A stretch of DNA of 45,877 nt, taken from contig JABDCB010000018.1 of NCBI GenBank assembly GCA_013288325.1, forward strand, positions 1-45,877, read 5' to 3'. A program made the position numbers and the translations under genes. Positions 8,307 through 17,901 of the stretch are shown here, piece after piece; position 1 is the first letter of the stretch, and each line of letters begins with the position of its first letter. This stretch comes from Bacteroidota bacterium. Lineage in GTDB: Bacteria; Bacteroidota; Bacteroidia; Palsa-965. Below the pieces are notes generated by a model. The model saw only the letters and a list, made by a program, of their open reading frames with translations. It was not told where the DNA came from and made no database searches.

Positions 8307-8873
8307 TTATTTATTATTGAAAAGACTCATCGTGCGTGAAGCGCCGATGGTTCCAAAGCTTTTAATGATCTCCACGGCCATATCGATGCGGGGAGACAAT
8401 GCAGCCTCTTCCTCCGGTGTCCAGGTGCCCAATACATAATCTACCTGCCGGCCTTTTGAAAACTCACTGCCTATCCCGAACCGCAACCGGGTGTATTCGG
8501 TATTGTTAAGTGTCTCCTGAATACTTTTGAGTCCGTTATGTCCTCCGTCGCTTCCTTTTGTTTTCATACGCAGGCTACCAAAGGGCAATGCCAGATCGTC
8601 GGTAATCACCAGCACATTTTCCAGGTGTATTTTTTCGGCCTGCATCCAGTAGTTGATGGCTTTGCCACTCAAATTCATAAAGGTGGAAGGCTTGATAAGA
8701 ATAAAAATCTTGCCTTTGAATTTATATTCGGCCACAGCCGCCAGTCTGTCGGTGCGAAAAGCTATCTCTTCTTTTTTTGCCAGACTATCCAACACCCGAA
8801 AACCAATGTTATGACGGGTATTCGTGTATTCATCTCCTATATTGCCGAGACCAGCGATCAGAAATTTACTCAT
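8307..8873 (-). CDS. pth: Peptidyl-tRNA hydrolase
   Basis: Releases tRNA from prematurely terminated peptidyl-tRNA. At 188 aa it has the expected size and all catalytic landmarks: N11 and H21 in GLGNIGDEYTNTRHNIGF, N67 in TFMNLSG, the aspartate pair D92/D93 in TDDLALPFG, and N113 in GSDGGHNGLKSI. The ATG at 8873 is preceded by a strong promoter whose -7 box ends 4 bp upstream, so the mRNA is probably leaderless. It converges on glyS with zero intergenic bases. Confidence 0.97.
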   Translation of the reverse strand: MSKFLIAGLGNIGDEYTNTRHNIGFRVLDSLAKKEEIAFRTDRLAAVAEYKFKGKIFILIKPSTFMNLSGKAINYWMQAEKIHLENVLVITDDLALPFGSLRMKTKGSDGGHNGLKSIQETLNNTEYTRLRFGIGSEFSKGRQVDYVLGTWTPEEEAALSPRIDMAVEIIKSFGTIGASRTMSLFNNK

Positions 8874-8877
8874 GATT

Positions 8878-8908
8878 CAAAAGTAAAAAAAGACTATTTC
8901 AGATGCAA
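8878..8908 (-). promoter_or_regulatory. Promoter of pth (TTG-N20-TACTTTTG)
   Basis: On the minus strand TTG (8908-8906), 20 bp, then TACTTTTG (8885-8878). The box ends 4 bp before the pth ATG, so the predicted first transcribed base is at or next to the start codon. Confidence 0.6.
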
Positions 8909-8974
8909 TATCCTGGCGAAAGAATGGTGCAAAAGGGGCTGTTTGAGTTTTAATTGAATTATATGGAAGCGATT

Positions 8975-9166
8975 TTACTTTTCTTTTCCTTTATTCATAA
9001 AGTAAATGCACAAAATCAAACCAACCACCGCCACACCTGTTATGATACTATCGTAAACCATTACTTTACTCTGGTCTCTATGATTCAGATTCATAATCAT
9101 ATTGATGAGGCTGTAAATACCGGCGCCCGCCCAGAAACCGATACCATATTTATATTTGTGCTTCAT
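8975..9166 (-). CDS. Small two-helix membrane protein, function unknown
   Basis: A 63-aa protein with a basic N-terminus (MKHKYKYG), two hydrophobic helices (about residues 8-26 and 38-57) linked by a short polar segment NLNHRDQSK, and a basic tail NKGKEK. This is a typical small inner-membrane protein layout. It lies between rplY and pth on the same strand, after the rplY terminator, so it is probably transcribed alone. I do not recognise a family. The composition and clean ATG make a real gene more likely than not. Confidence 0.6.
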   Translation of the reverse strand: MKHKYKYGIGFWAGAGIYSLINMIMNLNHRDQSKVMVYDSIITGVAVVGLILCIYFMNKGKEK

Positions 9167-9262
9167 TTTTATGTTATCAATTACACTTTCCCGTCAACAT
9201 ATCGCTGAGCGGGGTCGTGTATGTTTCAATTTTAGCCCGTCTGCATGCAGTATATAAGGGTC

Positions 9263-9298
9263 AAAAAAAAACCTTCCGGGTTTTAAAATCCGGAAGGT
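9263..9298 (-). terminator. Intrinsic terminator after rplY
   Basis: Minus-strand stem ACCTTCCGG/CCGGAAGGT (9271-9279 with 9290-9298), with an AT loop that can itself pair, followed by a run of T (9270-9263 read on the minus strand). It lies 23 bp past the rplY stop codon. Confidence 0.85.
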
Positions 9299-9320
9299 CT
9301 CTTTATAAACAAGTGCTAAC

Positions 9321-10028
9321 TTATTTTTTAGCAGGAGCCTTCGCATCACCGGCAGGCTTTTTAGCATCACCGGCAGGAGCTTTCTTATCATCCGCTTTGG
9401 CACCGGCAGCACCGGCAGCAGGAGCACCTGCAGCAGGTGTGGCAGCAGCCGTAGTAGCCGCAGCAGCTGGAGTTTCTTCCACCACGTTACGGGTAATACG
9501 TACACCAACAACGGTGATATTCGGAGCCTGAAGGAATGTAAGACCATCATATTTCAGATCGCCGATACGGATAGAATCTCCGATTTCGAGCTTGCTTACA
9601 TCCAAACGAAGCACATCAATCATTTTTTCAACCGCACCTTTAACACGTACGGTACGAAGTTTTTTCTGAAGCTTACCACCCGCTTTAACACCGGGAGCAG
9701 TTCCTTCTGTCTGAACAGGAACATTCATCACTACTGATTTACCCGGAACAACTTCCAGAAAGTCGGCATGGATGATATGATCGGTAACAACATGATATTG
9801 TATATCCTGGAGAATAGCATTGTATTCTTTCCCTTCTACATTCAGCTTTACAGCGTGAATCTCAGGAGTAAATACCAGGGGTTTGAAATCTTTTTCAATA
9901 ATAGAAAAAGTAATTTGCTCTTTACCACCGTAAAGGATGCAAGGTACTTTTGCTTCGCGACGCAGGTGCATGGCATCTTTTTTTCCTTTTTTTGTTCTCA
10001 ATGCACCATTCAGACTGATTGTTTTCAT
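9321..10028 (-). CDS. rplY: 50S ribosomal protein L25 / general stress protein Ctc
   Basis: Binds 5S rRNA in the large ribosomal subunit. The N-terminal L25 domain (residues 1-95, MKTISLNGALRTKKGKKDAM) is followed by the TL5/Ctc beta domain (about 96-185), as in the long bacterial form. The last ~50 residues are a low-complexity Ala/Pro/Lys/Asp tail with repeated PAGDAKKP-like units that is poorly conserved in the family. An ATG 45 bp upstream is in frame, but MKTI at 10028 matches the family start. It follows prs on the same strand, so the two may be co-transcribed. A strong terminator follows. Confidence 0.95.
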   Translation of the reverse strand: MKTISLNGALRTKKGKKDAMHLRREAKVPCILYGGKEQITFSIIEKDFKPLVFTPEIHAVKLNVEGKEYNAILQDIQYHVVTDHIIHADFLEVVPGKSVVMNVPVQTEGTAPGVKAGGKLQKKLRTVRVKGAVEKMIDVLRLDVSKLEIGDSIRIGDLKYDGLTFLQAPNITVVGVRITRNVVEETPAAAATTAAATPAAGAPAAGAAGAKADDKKAPAGDAKKPAGDAKAPAKK

Positions 10029-10109
10029 TTTAATTGGTTTTTTTGGAAGCCTCGCAATGCCGCCCGGCATCACTGTCTCTTCCGTTTAACGTTTGTTTAT
10101 AGCGGGCGG

Positions 10110-11042
10110 TTAAAGGATAAAGTTGGAACTAATGGATTCAAATGTCGTCACTTTGTGGAGCACATCGGCAAAAAGCTGAGCCACCGATAATACTTTTATC
10201 TTGTCACATTGCTGGGTAAGCGGAATAGTATCCGTTACAATCAGTTCTGTGATTCTTGATTTTTCAATATTGTCATACGCCTTACCGGAAAGTACAGGAT
10301 GCGTACAAACGGCACGTACGCTTTTCGCACCACGGTCCAGCATCATATCAGCTGCCTTGGTAAGGGTACCGCCGGTATCAATCAGGTCATCTACCAGCAC
10401 AATATTACGTCCTTCCACCTCACCGATTACGGTCATACTGTCCACCACATTGGCACGCGTCCTTTGTTTGTAACAGATTACGATATCGGTTTTCAGGTAT
10501 TTGGAATAGGCATTGGCCCTTTTCGATCCACCCATATCCGGAGCGGCAATGGTCAGATCGGGCAGATTCAGTTTCTGTATATAAGGAAGAAAAATGGAAG
10601 AGGCATACAGGTGATCTACCGGAACATTGAAGAATCCCTGTATCTGATCGGCGTGCAAATCCATGGTTACCACCCTGGTAACACCGGCAGTAGCCAGCAT
10701 ATCGGCTACCAGTTTGGCGCCGATGGCCACCCGGGGGCGGTCTTTACGATCCTGACGGGCCCATCCGAAATAAGGGATCACAGCTACAATCTGTTTGGCA
10801 GAGGCTCTTTTAGCAGCATCTACCAGCAAAAGCAGTTCAAAAAGGTTATCGGTAGGAGGAAATGTGGATTGAACAATAAAAAGGTCGGTACCCCGCACGG
10901 TCTCTTCAATAGAAGTCTGAAATTCCCCGTCACTGAACCGGTTGAATACTACATCACCCAGTGGCTGTCCATAAGAGGAAGCGATCTTGTCGGCCAGGTA
11001 TTTGGTGGCACTACCGGAGAGTATTTTGACCTTGTTTTCCAC
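10110..11042 (-). CDS. prs: Ribose-phosphate pyrophosphokinase (PRPP synthetase)
   Basis: Makes phosphoribosyl pyrophosphate from ribose-5-phosphate and ATP for nucleotide, His and Trp synthesis. Motifs: the ATP/flexible-loop RQDRKDRPR, the DLHADQIQGFF helix, and the PRPP-binding loop VLVDDLIDTGGTL. The frame extends upstream to an ATG at 11138, but that adds a 32-residue basic, aromatic leader absent from the family. GTG at 11042 (MENKVKILSG) gives the normal 310 aa and lies just downstream of a TATCTTCG -7-like box. It starts divergently from the tRNA-Leu promoter. Confidence 0.93.
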   Translation of the reverse strand: MENKVKILSGSATKYLADKIASSYGQPLGDVVFNRFSDGEFQTSIEETVRGTDLFIVQSTFPPTDNLFELLLLVDAAKRASAKQIVAVIPYFGWARQDRKDRPRVAIGAKLVADMLATAGVTRVVTMDLHADQIQGFFNVPVDHLYASSIFLPYIQKLNLPDLTIAAPDMGGSKRANAYSKYLKTDIVICYKQRTRANVVDSMTVIGEVEGRNIVLVDDLIDTGGTLTKAADMMLDRGAKSVRAVCTHPVLSGKAYDNIEKSRITELIVTDTIPLTQQCDKIKVLSVAQLFADVLHKVTTFESISSNFIL

Positions 11043-11062
11043 AATTTGCCTTTTAAGGGACG

Positions 11063-11070
11063 CGAAGATA
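11063..11070 (-). promoter_or_regulatory. Putative -7 box of prs
   Basis: Minus-strand TATCTTCG, 7 of 8 matches to TAnnTTTG, ends 20 bp before the preferred GTG start at 11042. It supports the short form of Prs. Confidence 0.4.
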
Positions 11071-11120
11071 GCGAAAAATTTAAAATTATGCCTTGAAAAT
11101 GGCGGCTTCCCACCTTTTTT

Positions 11121-11151
11121 TTTGCAAAAAGCAAACATTTAGGTACTTTCG
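11121..11151 (+). promoter_or_regulatory. Promoter of tRNA-Leu
   Basis: TTTG (11121-11124), exactly 19 bp, then TACTTTCG (11144-11151), one mismatch from TAnnTTTG. It lies 43 bp before the mature tRNA and is divergent from the prs promoter. Confidence 0.6.
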
Positions 11152-11194
11152 GCGTCCGATTTATACCGATGCACTCCTTATAACCAAGGAAAAT

Positions 11195-11278
11195 GCCCAG
11201 ATGGCGGAATCGGTAGACGCGCTGGTCTCAAACACCAGTATCTTCACGGATATGCCGGTTCGACCCCGGCTCTGGGTA
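11195..11278 (+). tRNA. tRNA-Leu (anticodon CAA)
   Basis: A class II tRNA with a 7-bp acceptor stem (GCCCAGA with TCTGGGT, the outer pair being G-U), D arm GGCGGAATCGGTAGACGC, anticodon stem CTGGT/ACCAG enclosing loop CTCAAAC, so anticodon CAA at 11229-11231 reading UUG. A long variable arm and T arm GCCGGTTCGACCCCGGC follow. The 3' CCA is not encoded. Confidence 0.95.
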
Positions 11279-11283
11279 CAAAA

Positions 11284-11344
11284 ACAGAGCGAGAGCGGAG
11301 AATGAGAGCGAAAGCGCTCTGTTTTTTCTTCATTCTCGCTCTGT
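11284..11344 (+). terminator. Nested hairpins after tRNA-Leu, with intrinsic terminator
   Basis: Inner hairpin AGAGCG-AAAG-CGCTCT (11305-11320) is followed by GTTTTTT (11321-11327), a classical terminator for the tRNA transcript. A larger perfect 11-bp inverted repeat, ACAGAGCGAGA (11284-11294) with TCTCGCTCTGT (11334-11344), encloses it. The whole stretch is a purine-rich GAGCG/GAGAATG repeat. Confidence 0.7.
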
Positions 11345-11418
11345 TTCTCATTCTTTAAGAATGATCTTATTGAAACAAGTCTGTTTCTTGCTCTAATTTA
11401 GTTCCTATCCCAGAGCAC

Positions 11419-11769
11419 ATGTTTGAATTTCAAAAATTGGAAGTTTATAAGAAAGCTAAGTCTTTTCACCGGGATTGCAAAAAATTAATCCTGGAGAAGA
11501 AACTCGATCGTTATGTTATTGATCAGTTAGGCAGGGCTTCATTCAGTATTGTATTGAACATTGCGGAAGGTTCCGGTAAGTTTTCTAAACCTGATAGAAG
11601 GAATTTCTTCATTATCGCCCGCGGCTCAGTTTTTGAGTGCATTGCTATCCTTGACATCCTTCATGATCAGAAAATCATAGCTCAGGAAGAGTTTGATTTA
11701 TTCCTCGGGAAGGCAGATGAGCTTTCAAAGATGCTCTTCGCCATGATCCGGAATCTCCAGGCTGCTTAA
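11419..11769 (+). CDS. Four-helix-bundle (23S rRNA intervening-sequence type) protein
   Basis: A 116-aa protein of the four-helix-bundle family first known from intervening sequences in 23S rRNA genes. Family traits are the start FEFQKLEVYKKAKSFH, the conserved QLGRASFSIVLNIAEGSGKFS core and the RNFFIIARGSVFECIAILDIL helix. Length is normal. Function is unknown; solved members form homo-pentamers. It sits alone just after tRNA-Leu, not in rRNA, and converges on the peroxiredoxin-like gene. Confidence 0.88.
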   Translation: MFEFQKLEVYKKAKSFHRDCKKLILEKKLDRYVIDQLGRASFSIVLNIAEGSGKFSKPDRRNFFIIARGSVFECIAILDILHDQKIIAQEEFDLFLGKADELSKMLFAMIRNLQAA

Positions 11770-11823
11770 TCAAAAGCAATGGTATTGAGTGCGATGATTC
11801 TCTCGAATCCCCTAACCACTCCC

Positions 11824-12339
11824 CTATTTCAATTCACTTACAAACTTCAATGCCTCCCCGGCATGTTTCTTGCCGTCTGTCAAAGAATAATTTTTATATG
11901 CCACCACCCCGGCAATATTTATGACATAGGTAATCCGATTCGAAAACATATTCTCCTTCACACCAAATGCCTTTAAGGCAACTCCTTTGGGGTCACTAAG
12001 AAGATCATACTTAAGATGATTCTTGTCATGGAATTTTTTAATGTCCTCCACGCTGTTCCCGCTTATACCGATAACCAATGCACCTGCTGCATTAAATTTG
12101 CCAATGCTGTCATTAAAAGCACATACTTCGTTTTTAGTCAGAGCACTCTCGCCCTTTGGATAAAAGAAAATAACAAGCACGCTGCTACCAACAGAATCCT
12201 TCATACTGAAAATCTTTCCATCCTGATTTGGCAAATTGAAATCAGGAACCTTGTCACCTAAATCCAATTGTTTGTTTTGGCTCCAGCAGGAAATTGATCC
12301 AGCAAAGAACAATAGAGTAATAAAAAGTGTCTTTTTCAT
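11824..12339 (-). CDS. Secreted peroxiredoxin-like protein lacking the peroxidatic cysteine
   Basis: AhpC/TSA (BCP/PrxQ-like) thioredoxin fold, 171 aa, with an N-terminal signal peptide (LFITLLFFAGSISCWSQ), so periplasmic or, less likely, a lipoprotein. The fold motifs are intact: KVPDFNLPNQDGK, VIFFYPK, VIGISGNS, LLSDPKG and a terminal helix. At the active site BCP enzymes read TPGCTxxxC; here the aligned stretch is SALTKNEVC, so the peroxidatic Cys is Thr and only the resolving-position Cys remains. Normal peroxidase chemistry is unlikely. It could be a binding protein, a regulator, or a one-cysteine thiol enzyme of another kind. Confidence 0.8.
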   Translation of the reverse strand: MKKTLFITLLFFAGSISCWSQNKQLDLGDKVPDFNLPNQDGKIFSMKDSVGSSVLVIFFYPKGESALTKNEVCAFNDSIGKFNAAGALVIGISGNSVEDIKKFHDKNHLKYDLLSDPKGVALKAFGVKENMFSNRITYVINIAGVVAYKNYSLTDGKKHAGEALKFVSELK

Positions 12340-12589
12340 TTATCAGCGTTTTAAGTAAAGGTAAAAATCGTTTTCCGTAAATGAACCGGTTTTTGCTTTT
12401 ACCTCATAATTTATACACTTATTCCTTCTGTTCCCAATCACACCAGCACTCCTTATATTCATATTCCAATCAACATACAACTGGCTATGACATATACATC
12501 CGTGTATTTTATAACTTTAACTTTCTTATAGCATGAATTGAGTGATCTTTTAGCATTATCGCATTGAGATTTGTGAAATTTTATCTTCT

Positions 12590-15214
<2,625 letters not shown>

Positions 15215-15218
15215 ACTC

Positions 15219-15306
15219 TTCCGCATGAATGCCGCAGTTACATCCTTGAGTTGTCACTTTTGTAACCGTACAATATCTGTAACAAGGTAGTTTTGTTGTA
15301 ACAAAA
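15219..15306 (+). promoter_or_regulatory. Duplicated promoter-like block, copy A
   Basis: Shares its whole length with copy B at 16937-17026: TTCnGCAnnAATGCCGCA at the left, TTGTC..TTTTGyAACC in the middle, and TAGTTTTGT...AACAAAA at the right. TAGTTTTG (15288-15295) fits the -7 box TAnnTTTG, but there is no TTG 19-20 bp upstream in either copy. The conserved middle motif may bind an activator. Confidence 0.55.
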
Positions 15307-15375
15307 AAGAAAACATCCGTATTGTTTCGTATCTTGTCTGGAACTTAGTGAATCTCTCCTTTCTTGAACCATTGG

Positions 15376-15421
15376 GGTTCACATAGCTATTAATCGTACT
15401 ATTAATAGCCAGGTGTGAGCC
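15376..15421 (+). other. Long hairpin in the histidine kinase leader
   Basis: Perfect 9-bp arms GCTATTAAT (15386-15394) and ATTAATAGC (15401-15409) with a 6-nt loop; the stem can be extended by GGTTCACA pairing with TGTGAGCC, with small bulges. There is no following T run, so it is more likely a regulatory RNA element or protein site than a terminator. Confidence 0.55.
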
Positions 15422-15532
15422 TTGAAATTTTTTTCCAGGCATTTATTGCACGTTTAATGCTCCGATCATTATTCTTGCTTTTCACAAACTGAAGAGACTC
15501 CATCCCTTACAATAACAACAAAATAAAAATTA

Positions 15533-16726
15533 ATGAAAGACGAGCAAAACAACCATAAAACGCATAAAAATCAATATATACCTACCGCTGAATTTTACAG
15601 TCAGGTGATAGACAGCCTGCAGGACTATTCAATTTTTACAGTGGATACTGATTTGGTAATTAACAGCTGGAATTCAGGTGCTACAAAAATATTTCAATAT
15701 GAAGCGGATGAAATTATAGGGCAGAAATTTGAAATAATTTTTACTGAAGAAGATCAAAAAAAAGGCGCCCCTGCTCATGAAATAGAAATCGCATTGAAAG
15801 AGGGCAGAGCCATAGATAACAAATGGCATATCTGCAAGGATGGCAGCAAATTTTATGCATATGGCTTAGTTTTCCCACTTCTCGGTATAAATGGAGAAAT
15901 GCTGGGATATGTTAAAATTCTAAGGGATTTGACAGAGCGAAAAAAATCAGAAGATTCGATTGCCAGATATGTGAAAGAACTGGAAGAGCTGAACACACAT
16001 AAAGAAAGTGTTCTGGCTATTCTCTCACATGATTTAAGAAGTCCTCTGGCCGGCATTATAAGTACTGCTGAGTATTTGAAATTGAATTACGATAAGATGA
16101 AGCCGAGCCTGGTAAAGGAGATGATCGACCTGCTTCATAAATCGACAAAAGAAGAATTGAATATGCTCGACTACTTAGTGGAATGGGCAAGAATAAAATA
16201 TGCTGCAGATGTATTTACTCCGACAAAAATAAAATTGGCAGACTATGTGAAAAAAGTTTTTGATACATTAAATGAAAATGCTTCGATAAAGACCATTAAT
16301 CTTCATCACGAAGTTCATGAGAATACCAGCGTTTTTGCAGACGGAAAAATGCTACTCTCCATTCTTCAAAATATTGTATCAAATGCTTTAAAACACACAG
16401 GAGCCGGAGGAAACATTGTAGTAACAACAAAGAAAAAAGAGGACAAAATAATTGTTGAAATAAAGGACACAGGAATTGGTATGACCAAAGAAATACAAGA
16501 AAAGCTATTTACGCCACAGGCCGTTTCACTCACAAAAGCCAGAGAAGATGATAAAGGAGCCGGAATCGGATTATTGTTGGTGAAAGGTTTTTTGGAAAAG
16601 AATGGGGGCGAAATATGGGTTGAAAGTGTTGTAGGCAAAGGATCTTCTTTCTATTTTACGCTTCCTATCGAGAAGCCATTAACAGTAATTGAGAACTTAA
16701 AGAAGATTGATGATCATCTTGCTTAA
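15533..16726 (+). CDS. Soluble PAS-domain sensor histidine kinase
   Basis: A 397-aa kinase without membrane segments. The PAS domain spans about residues 20-140 (DYSIFTVDTDLVINSWNSGA, then the PAC segment GYVKILRDLTERK). The HisKA domain has the phospho-acceptor H in LAILSHDLRSPLAG (near residue 167). The HATPase domain has N box NIVSNALKH, G1 DTGIGM and G2 GAGIGLLLVKGF. The PAS cavity may sense a small ligand or redox state; no haem or flavin residue can be assigned by eye. No response regulator gene is adjacent, so its partner is elsewhere. The frame ends in a short polar tail. Confidence 0.92.
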   Translation: MKDEQNNHKTHKNQYIPTAEFYSQVIDSLQDYSIFTVDTDLVINSWNSGATKIFQYEADEIIGQKFEIIFTEEDQKKGAPAHEIEIALKEGRAIDNKWHICKDGSKFYAYGLVFPLLGINGEMLGYVKILRDLTERKKSEDSIARYVKELEELNTHKESVLAILSHDLRSPLAGIISTAEYLKLNYDKMKPSLVKEMIDLLHKSTKEELNMLDYLVEWARIKYAADVFTPTKIKLADYVKKVFDTLNENASIKTINLHHEVHENTSVFADGKMLLSILQNIVSNALKHTGAGGNIVVTTKKKEDKIIVEIKDTGIGMTKEIQEKLFTPQAVSLTKAREDDKGAGIGLLLVKGFLEKNGGEIWVESVVGKGSSFYFTLPIEKPLTVIENLKKIDDHLA

Positions 16727-17221
16727 TTCCGGGATACTTTCAAATTAGCCTACTGGTTATTAAACTTTCTTGCCTTTGAACTAAGCTGGCTTGCATCCAC
16801 GTCCATCGATAATTATCCAACAAGCGAGATTTACAATGGAAATGATCATGCGCATCTGATCAAATGATTCATATTACACAGGGCTTAATCGCCGAATCAT
16901 TCTATCCTGTAAACAGACCTCATAAAAAAAAGGCCATTCTGCAACAATGCCGCAATAACACCCTTCATTTGTCGTTTTTGCAACCCGTATAACCATTAAA
17001 AACGGAGTAGTTTTGTCTCAACAAAATTGGCTGATCAAGGTACTGGGGGGTGTTTTCATTTTTGCAAATATTTTTAATTTTACACGGATGGCAACGAATT
17101 ACAATCTCATTTCCTAATCTTTTATTATGTTTGAATTGATCATATCATCCCCGATTTTAAATAACAAACCGTTTCTTCTCTCTAATTACTATTTATAACT
17201 AACAACTAAACTATAATCACG
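16727..17221. other. 495-bp intergenic region before the VOC gene
   Basis: No ORF worth calling. It holds copy B of the duplicated promoter-like block (16937-17026) and, further down, a possible second -7 box TATGTTTG at 17126-17133 without a matching TTG. The remaining ~200 bp before the VOC ATG is AT-rich and unstructured by eye. Confidence 0.6.
16937..17026 (+). promoter_or_regulatory. Duplicated promoter-like block, copy B
   Basis: Counterpart of copy A at 15219-15306. Its -7-like box TAGTTTTG is at 17008-17015, and the spacing between the AACC motif and this box is 22 bp against 20 bp in copy A. It lies about 200 bp before the VOC gene ATG. Confidence 0.55.
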
Positions 17222-17653
17222 ATGGCAACAACATCTATTTATCTCAACTTCCAGGGCAACTGCGAAGATGCTTTCAATCACTACAAAAAAGTTTTTAAAA
17301 CCGATTTAGTCGGGCAGGTTTATCGTATGAAAGATGCTCCCCTGCCTCCCGGTGCACCCAAACTTTCCGATAAAGAGGCTAACTGCATTATGAATATAGC
17401 TTTACCCATATTAGGAGGCACACTCATTATGGGTACCGATATGCTGGAATCAATGGGGCACAAGCTAAAAATCGGTAACAATACCACCATAAACCTGGAG
17501 GCCGATACCAAAGAAGACGTTGATCGCTTGTACAAAGCCCTCTCTGAAGGTGGCTCAGAAATGAGTGCTCCCATGGATATGTTTTGGGGCTATTGGGGCG
17601 TTTGCCTCGACAAGTTCGGTATCCGCTGGATGTTCAACTGTATGAAGAAATAA
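17222..17653 (+). CDS. VOC-superfamily protein, PhnB-like
   Basis: A 143-aa vicinal-oxygen-chelate (glyoxalase/PhnB fold) protein: paired beta-alpha-beta-beta-beta units, with the PhnB-type start TSIYLNFQGNCEDAFNHYKKVF, the mid segment GGTLIMGTDM and the end WGVCLDKFGIRWMFNC. In PhnB-like proteins the metal ligands are often degenerate and activity is unknown. It is followed by a strong terminator and preceded by promoter block B, so it is a single-gene unit. A related but distinct VOC protein is at 34877-35308. Confidence 0.9.
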   Translation: MATTSIYLNFQGNCEDAFNHYKKVFKTDLVGQVYRMKDAPLPPGAPKLSDKEANCIMNIALPILGGTLIMGTDMLESMGHKLKIGNNTTINLEADTKEDVDRLYKALSEGGSEMSAPMDMFWGYWGVCLDKFGIRWMFNCMKK

Positions 17654-17671
17654 AATATTGACCCTGCTAAG

Positions 17672-17708
17672 ATCAGTGTGGGTGCTGTCGCTCACACTGA
17701 TTTTTTTT
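17672..17708 (+). terminator. Intrinsic terminator after the VOC gene
   Basis: Stem ATCAGTGTG (17672-17680) with CACACTGAT (17693-17701), a 12-nt loop, then a run of T to about 17708. Confidence 0.85.
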
Positions 17709-17851
17709 ACCCTCCTGCCACTTACACTTTTGCGCTTTTCTGCGCCTCTTAGTCTTTCTCCCCAACTAAAGCTTCTCTCCATTAGCAAATAATTGAATCT
17801 CAACAGTTCTCCTCTTTTCGATTGCCAAGGGCTAAAATAAATTAAAAATTA

Positions 17852-17883
17852 TTTGCGTAGTTAAATAACTACACTTACATTTG
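17852..17883 (+). promoter_or_regulatory. Promoter of the arsR-type operon
   Basis: TTTG (17852-17855), 20 bp, then TACATTTG (17876-17883), a full match to the Bacteroidota promoter. It is overlapped by two operator-like sites. The leader to ATG 17902 is about 15 nt. Confidence 0.7.
17857..17872. promoter_or_regulatory. Operator-like site 1 (GTAGTTAAATAACTAC)
   Basis: A 7-bp inverted repeat GTAGTTA/TAACTAC with a 2-bp centre, placed between the -33 and -7 boxes. It recurs 26 bp downstream with three differences. The position suits repression by the ArsR-family product of the next gene. Confidence 0.6.
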
Positions 17884-17898
17884 TAGGCAAATGACTAC
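17883..17898. promoter_or_regulatory. Operator-like site 2 (GTAGGCAAATGACTAC)
   Basis: Second copy of the GTAGnnAAATnACTAC pattern. It starts at the last base of the -7 box and covers the predicted transcription start, ending 3 bp before the ArsR ATG. Confidence 0.6.
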
Positions 17899-17901
17899 AC
17901 A

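Larger units (their letters stand above)
15215..15532. other. 318-bp leader region of the PAS histidine kinase
   Basis: No gene. It contains the first copy (15219-15306) of the ~88-bp promoter-like block shared with 16937-17026, then a long hairpin at 15376-15421. If transcription starts after the TAGTTTTG box at 15288-15295, the kinase has a 5' leader of about 230 nt. Confidence 0.6.

Noticed and set aside
9321-9480. Ala/Pro/Lys-rich end of L25 as a frameshifted or fused domain
   Set aside because: The frame is continuous, a terminator follows directly, and low-complexity tails are common in Bacteroidota L25 proteins.
10299-11096. Plus-strand ORF of 265 codons opposite prs
   Set aside because: Shadow of prs in another frame; its composition is not protein-like.
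11093-11305. 70-codon ORF across tRNA-Leu
   Set aside because: It covers the tRNA gene itself, whose cloverleaf is unambiguous.
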